Shown here piece after piece: positions 60,983 to 64,000 of a stretch of 64,000 bases of DNA. The translations under genes were made by a program, and so were the position numbers. Each line of letters begins with the position of its first letter. The first letter of the stretch is position 1. The DNA is from Anabaena sp. UHCC 0204 (GTDB taxonomy: Bacteria; Cyanobacteriota; Cyanobacteriia; Cyanobacteriales; Nostocaceae): positions 1 through 64,000 of the forward strand of contig NZ_VIKW01000024.1 of NCBI RefSeq assembly GCF_009711975.1, in the 5' to 3' direction. The notes beneath the pieces were generated by a model. That model was not told the origin of the DNA. It saw nothing but the letters and a program-made list of their open reading frames with translations, and made no database searches.

Positions 60983-61278
60983 TTTATGATCTAAATTACA
61001 ACTTCTATAAAAATGAGTAATTTCTCTCTAGGTTTTTTCCAGTGATTGCTTTATAGTAATGAAAATTGACTCAATTATATTTCTGGTAGAAATACCTGTT
61101 AATTGAAATGTTGGCTTCTTAGATTTTATCTCATTGTTCATAGAGATAGAAAACTTCAGATTGGGGAATCTGTTGAGAACAATTCAAATCTGCGTAAATT
61201 GGCTTAGTTTCTAGCGTCACAGTTATGAAATATAGACGCTGACGACTCAATTCCCCAACTGGTTAGAGTACGCCAATT

Positions 61279-62259
61279 ATGACATCTAGTATTACAGATT
61301 CAGCGGTAAAAGCAGCGATCGCCGCCATATCTTCAGAGTCAGCAACCACGGAAGAAAAAATCCAAATGCTGATAGAAATGGCACAAGGCTTTCAAAAAAA
61401 GCCGAAAACATCCCAAGATTTACGCAATGCAGTGGGGCTATTTTACCGTGCATATCAGATGTGTGGTGAGGACTATCTTTTACTCAAAGCACGGGCTAAG
61501 GTGGGCATGGCAGGGTCATTACAGATGATTCCTGATGCAGATTCCCAACTGTTGCAACAAGCGAAGACAGATTATGAGGAAGCTTTGCCAATTTTACAAC
61601 AATTTGCAACAGCAGCAGAAGTTGCAGAAACCCAGATGAATTTGGGGTTAGTTTTACAATCTTTAGTTCCCTACAATTTAGCGCGGATAACTGATAGTAT
61701 CCATGCGTATCATGAAGCTTTGCGGGTATTTACTTGGGAAGATTATCCACAAGAATATGCGATTTTATATAATAACATAGCGATCGCTTATCTTTCTATG
61801 CCAATGGCATCAGAACGGGAATATTTACGTCAAGCTTTAGCAGTTCAGTCCTTTGAAACTGCCCTTCAACATATTAACTTAATTGAGCATCCTAAAGAAT
61901 ATGCAATGTTGCAAAATAACTTAGGAAATGCTTTACAATATTTAGTTAGTTCCCATCCTGTTGACAATAATTTACGGGCTATTTTAGCTTACAATGAAGC
62001 ATTGAAAGTGCGTAATCTTCAAAATACACCGTTAGAATATGCTAATACAATTTCTAACAAAGCTAACGTTCTCTTCAACTTACCAGACAACCCGGAAAAA
62101 CCAGAATTAGGAAATCAAAAAAATCTCTTACAAGCAGAAGAATACTATCAAGAAGCTTGGCGAATTTTTACAGAACATAAACAATTAGAACGAGCAGAAA
62201 TAGTAGCAAAAGCCCTACAAGATTTAGCCGCAGAAATCGAAGCATTGGCATTGAATTAA
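61279..62259 (+). CDS. Tetratricopeptide-repeat protein upstream of hupW
   Basis: 326 residues, nearly all helical with TPR-like units: RNAVGLFYRAYQMCGEDYLL, ARITDSIHAYHEALRVFTWE, YAILYNNIAIAYLSMPM, AMLQNNLGNALQYLVSSHPV, YANTISNKANVLFNLPDNPE. No signal peptide. A similar gene next to hupW exists in PCC 7120 as I recall (alr1422), so it may assist hydrogenase maturation or simply be a neighbour. The 296 bp before it show no gene. Confidence 0.75.
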   Translation: MTSSITDSAVKAAIAAISSESATTEEKIQMLIEMAQGFQKKPKTSQDLRNAVGLFYRAYQMCGEDYLLLKARAKVGMAGSLQMIPDADSQLLQQAKTDYEEALPILQQFATAAEVAETQMNLGLVLQSLVPYNLARITDSIHAYHEALRVFTWEDYPQEYAILYNNIAIAYLSMPMASEREYLRQALAVQSFETALQHINLIEHPKEYAMLQNNLGNALQYLVSSHPVDNNLRAILAYNEALKVRNLQNTPLEYANTISNKANVLFNLPDNPEKPELGNQKNLLQAEEYYQEAWRIFTEHKQLERAEIVAKALQDLAAEIEALALN

Positions 62260-62280
62260 ACCCAAATTAGGAGAATAACT

Positions 62281-62544
62281 ATGTTTAATTTGCTTCATGA
62301 TCCAAAATTAATCGAGTTTCTGCATAGTTTAAATACAGAATTAAATCTCACTACCGGATTTACTTGGTTAATCATTGCTGTGATTTTATCAATGATTGGT
62401 GGTGCAATTGGGGGAATGGTTCTTGCAGGTAAGGATATAGGATATCAATTCGCAGCAACAATGGGGAGTTTATTTGCACCAGTAGGAATAATTCCTGCTC
62501 TAATTTTAGGGTTATTTATCCTGAATTTATTAGCCAATTACTAG
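62281..62544 (+). CDS. Small two-helix membrane protein
   Basis: 87 residues with two hydrophobic segments (TGFTWLIIAVILSMIGGAIG and ATMGSLFAPVGIIPALILGL), the first Gly-rich. Preceded by a good aggagaa site, 21 bp after the TPR gene, so probably in the same operon. No family recognised. Confidence 0.65.
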   Translation: MFNLLHDPKLIEFLHSLNTELNLTTGFTWLIIAVILSMIGGAIGGMVLAGKDIGYQFAATMGSLFAPVGIIPALILGLFILNLLANY

Positions 62545-62552
62545 GAGTATAT

Positions 62553-62777
62553 ATGTTACAGTTAAGCTTATTTTCTATTAAGTTATTTTTTAAGGGTAAA
62601 CTATTTCGTAATCCCTTATATTTTTTTCGTCAAATCACAATTGCTAGTGGTATTGGCACGGTTATATTAGTATTACTAGCACAAGCATCAATTCCTATCT
62701 GCATTCCTATTACTGTAGCTAGTCTAACCACAGGTACAATCATGCCTTTTCTATTGCAAGATTTTAGAATGAAATGA
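62553..62777 (+). CDS. Small membrane protein
   Basis: 74 residues: basic amphipathic start (LSLFSIKLFFKGKLFRNPLY) and two hydrophobic stretches (ASGIGTVILVLLAQASIPIC, ITVASLTTGTIMPFLL). 8 bp after the previous gene with an aggag site; the three genes look like one transcription unit. Function unknown. Confidence 0.6.
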   Translation: MLQLSLFSIKLFFKGKLFRNPLYFFRQITIASGIGTVILVLLAQASIPICIPITVASLTTGTIMPFLLQDFRMK

Positions 62778-62880
62778 GTTTACAACAATCCCTATAAATT
62801 AATCTATAGGGATAAATATTAATGCTAACTCAATAACCTACTCATTTCTTTCTTTGCGCCTTAGCGCCTTAGCGTGAGCC

Positions 62881-63249
62881 TTATTCCTCCACATCAAACC
62901 ACACAGGAGAAATATCATCAACCTGCCCATTATAATTAATCGTAATTTCCTGTCCTTCCCGAATATATTGATGAGCAATAATATCAATTACATTTTTAGC
63001 AAAATTCTTAATATAAACCGCATTGGGATGATAAGAATGATTAAAAAGAGAAGCAAAACCTAAACCTATTGCTCCGCTTTCTCCATGCCAACCAAAATAA
63101 TAATTCAATAACACCGTTTTAGTAATTAACTTAACTTGCTGTTTAGGAATAACAATCACAGCGGCTCTTTCAATTAAATCTCCTTTAGCAAAATCTTGCT
63201 GGGCAAATATACCTCTACCTTTAGTCTCTGTATCACGAAATACAAGCAT
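62881..63249 (-). CDS. SET-domain protein (protein-lysine methyltransferase-like)
   Basis: 122 residues forming a minimal SET domain: TKGRGIFAQQDFAKGDLIER, LGFASLFNHSYHPNAVYI with the NHSxxPN SAM site, and GQEITINYNGQ with the catalytic Tyr. No Cys-rich post-SET. Likely methylates a protein lysine; the target in bacteria is unknown. Convergent with the small membrane protein operon and divergent from hupW. Confidence 0.85.
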   Translation of the reverse strand: MLVFRDTETKGRGIFAQQDFAKGDLIERAAVIVIPKQQVKLITKTVLLNYYFGWHGESGAIGLGFASLFNHSYHPNAVYIKNFAKNVIDIIAHQYIREGQEITINYNGQVDDISPVWFDVEE

Positions 63250-63451
63250 ATAGCAATTCTATCTGATGGGTGAGAATGATTTTTGACTAACCACTACAGA
63301 TAAACGCAGAGAAAATAAAGATAAATTTTTGTCACTGACTTACGGCTGCTATAGCTACTATAAAGTCAACGATTAAAGATGTAGTCAAAATTTCCGTAAA
63401 TTTTAAGTTTTTGTGCCAAGTTGATAATATTCGTGTTATTATAAATATCCC

Positions 63452-63925
63452 ATGCTAACTATCATTGGTTGTGGCAATCTCAATCGAAATGACGATGCTG
63501 TTGGCGTAATCATAGCCCAACGTTTACAGCAATATCTCGCCCAAAATCCTCACTCCAACATCCGCGTTTTTGATTGTGGAACTGCGGGAATGGAAGTGAT
63601 GTTTCAAGCGAGAGGAAGTGAAAAATTAATTATTCTTGATGCTAGTTGCACAGGTTCAGAAGCAGGTGCTATATTTAAAGTCCCAGGGAACGAATTAGAA
63701 GCACTGCCCGAACCTAGTTACAACTTACATGATTTTCGCTGGGATCATGCCTTGGCTGCTGGGAGAAAAATCTTTTTAGATGATTTTCCTGCATTGGTGA
63801 CAGTCTATTTAATTGAAGCTGCAAATCTGGATTTTGGACTGGAATTAAGTCCTGTTGTTCAACATTCTGCTAATTTAGTTTTTGCCGAACTAATCATAAT
63901 TATCCAACAGAATGTGATGGCTTAA
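63452..63925 (+). CDS. hupW: HupW, HupL-specific C-terminal endopeptidase
   Basis: 157 residues of the HyaD/HupW family: LTIIGCGNLNRNDDAVGVII with the metal-binding Asp, RVFDCGTAGMEVMFQA, LIILDASCTGSEAGAIF and YNLHDFRWDHALAAG with the conserved His. After nickel insertion it removes the C-terminal tail of HupL after the CTVH motif. It lies 4.1 kb from hupS in this genome, unlike PCC 7120 where I recall it far from hupSL. No other hydrogenase (hox) genes are in the window, so HupL is its expected target. Confidence 0.93.
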   Translation: MLTIIGCGNLNRNDDAVGVIIAQRLQQYLAQNPHSNIRVFDCGTAGMEVMFQARGSEKLIILDASCTGSEAGAIFKVPGNELEALPEPSYNLHDFRWDHALAAGRKIFLDDFPALVTVYLIEAANLDFGLELSPVVQHSANLVFAELIIIIQQNVMA

Positions 63926-64000
63926 TCAACAATCTCAAATCCCCAATTGCATCAGATCCAATCACGATAAACTGGCAACTCATCTACTCTCATTTCAAAA

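Noticed and set aside
1-64000. tRNA, rRNA or tmRNA genes
   Set aside because: Scanning both strands by eye found no tRNA T-loop/acceptor pattern or rRNA signature; a covariance-model search was not possible, so a missed small RNA cannot be excluded.

Overview
The window comes from a heterocyst-forming, filamentous cyanobacterium of the Nostocales. The evidence is low G+C DNA rich in HIP1 octamers (GCGATCGC), many short cyanobacterial repeats, and a gene set tied to heterocysts: patB/cnfR, ferredoxin III (fdxB), a coxBAC oxidase operon, a nitrogenase-associated ArsC-like protein, uptake hydrogenase hupSL with its hyp and hupW maturation genes, and a hupL gene interrupted by a DNA element that carries its own xisC-type recombinase. 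Gene order in the patB-fdxB-cox and NHL-hypF-C-D-tautomerase-E-A-B blocks matches what I recall from Anabaena/Nostoc PCC 7120. Species cannot be settled from the sequence alone.

Layout. 0-10.4 kb: VOC protein, DUF92 membrane kinase-like protein, a PpiC plus ABC exporter pair with a catalytically dead C39-like domain, ROK kinase, sucrase/ferredoxin-like protein, TolC-family protein. 10.4-17.1 kb: patB/cnfR divergent from fdxB and coxBAC, a heterocyst respiration and nif-regulation block. 17.2-22 kb: accessory zone with Uma2 proteins, DUF29, a ParD/ParE pair with a nonsense-mutated toxin, and a truncated Ser/Thr kinase. 22-28.6 kb: TPR-like, cupin and ArsC-like genes, cysK, five small unknown genes, a methyltransferase. 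28.7-36.4 kb: the hyp operon on the minus strand, for [NiFe] centre assembly. 36.5-38.6 kb: a MITE, a small secreted basic protein, an HNH endonuclease pair, a conserved hypothetical. 38.8-58.3 kb: hupL, split by an element of about 17.9 kb between 16-bp direct repeats at 39887-39902 and 57786-57801. 58.4-59.4 kb: hupS. 59.6-63.9 kb: S4 protein, narM, mobA, TPR gene, two small membrane proteins, SET protein, hupW.

How it works together. In vegetative cells HupL is split: the N-terminal exon carries one pair of nickel ligands, the C-terminal exon the other. Site-specific recombination between the direct repeats would join 170 N-terminal codons to 361 C-terminal codons, a 531-residue HupL, in frame. 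HypA-F would insert the NiFe(CN)2CO centre and HupW would clip the C-terminus after the last nickel-binding motif. The hydrogenase would then recycle H2 from nitrogenase, while the Cox enzyme removes O2 and PatB/CnfR drives nif expression.

Most notable content. The excisable hupL element is loaded with defence and addiction genes: a TIR protein followed directly by a caspase-like protease (the architecture of type IV Thoeris), at least six toxin-antitoxin or toxin-immunity modules of which three have disrupted toxins, an AAA ATPase with a nuclease-like C-terminus, a large PIN protein, two HNH or methyltransferase genes and a duplicated immunity-like gene. A defence island riding on a developmentally excised element is the main candidate for an undescribed system here. 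No rRNA, tRNA or CRISPR array was recognised.
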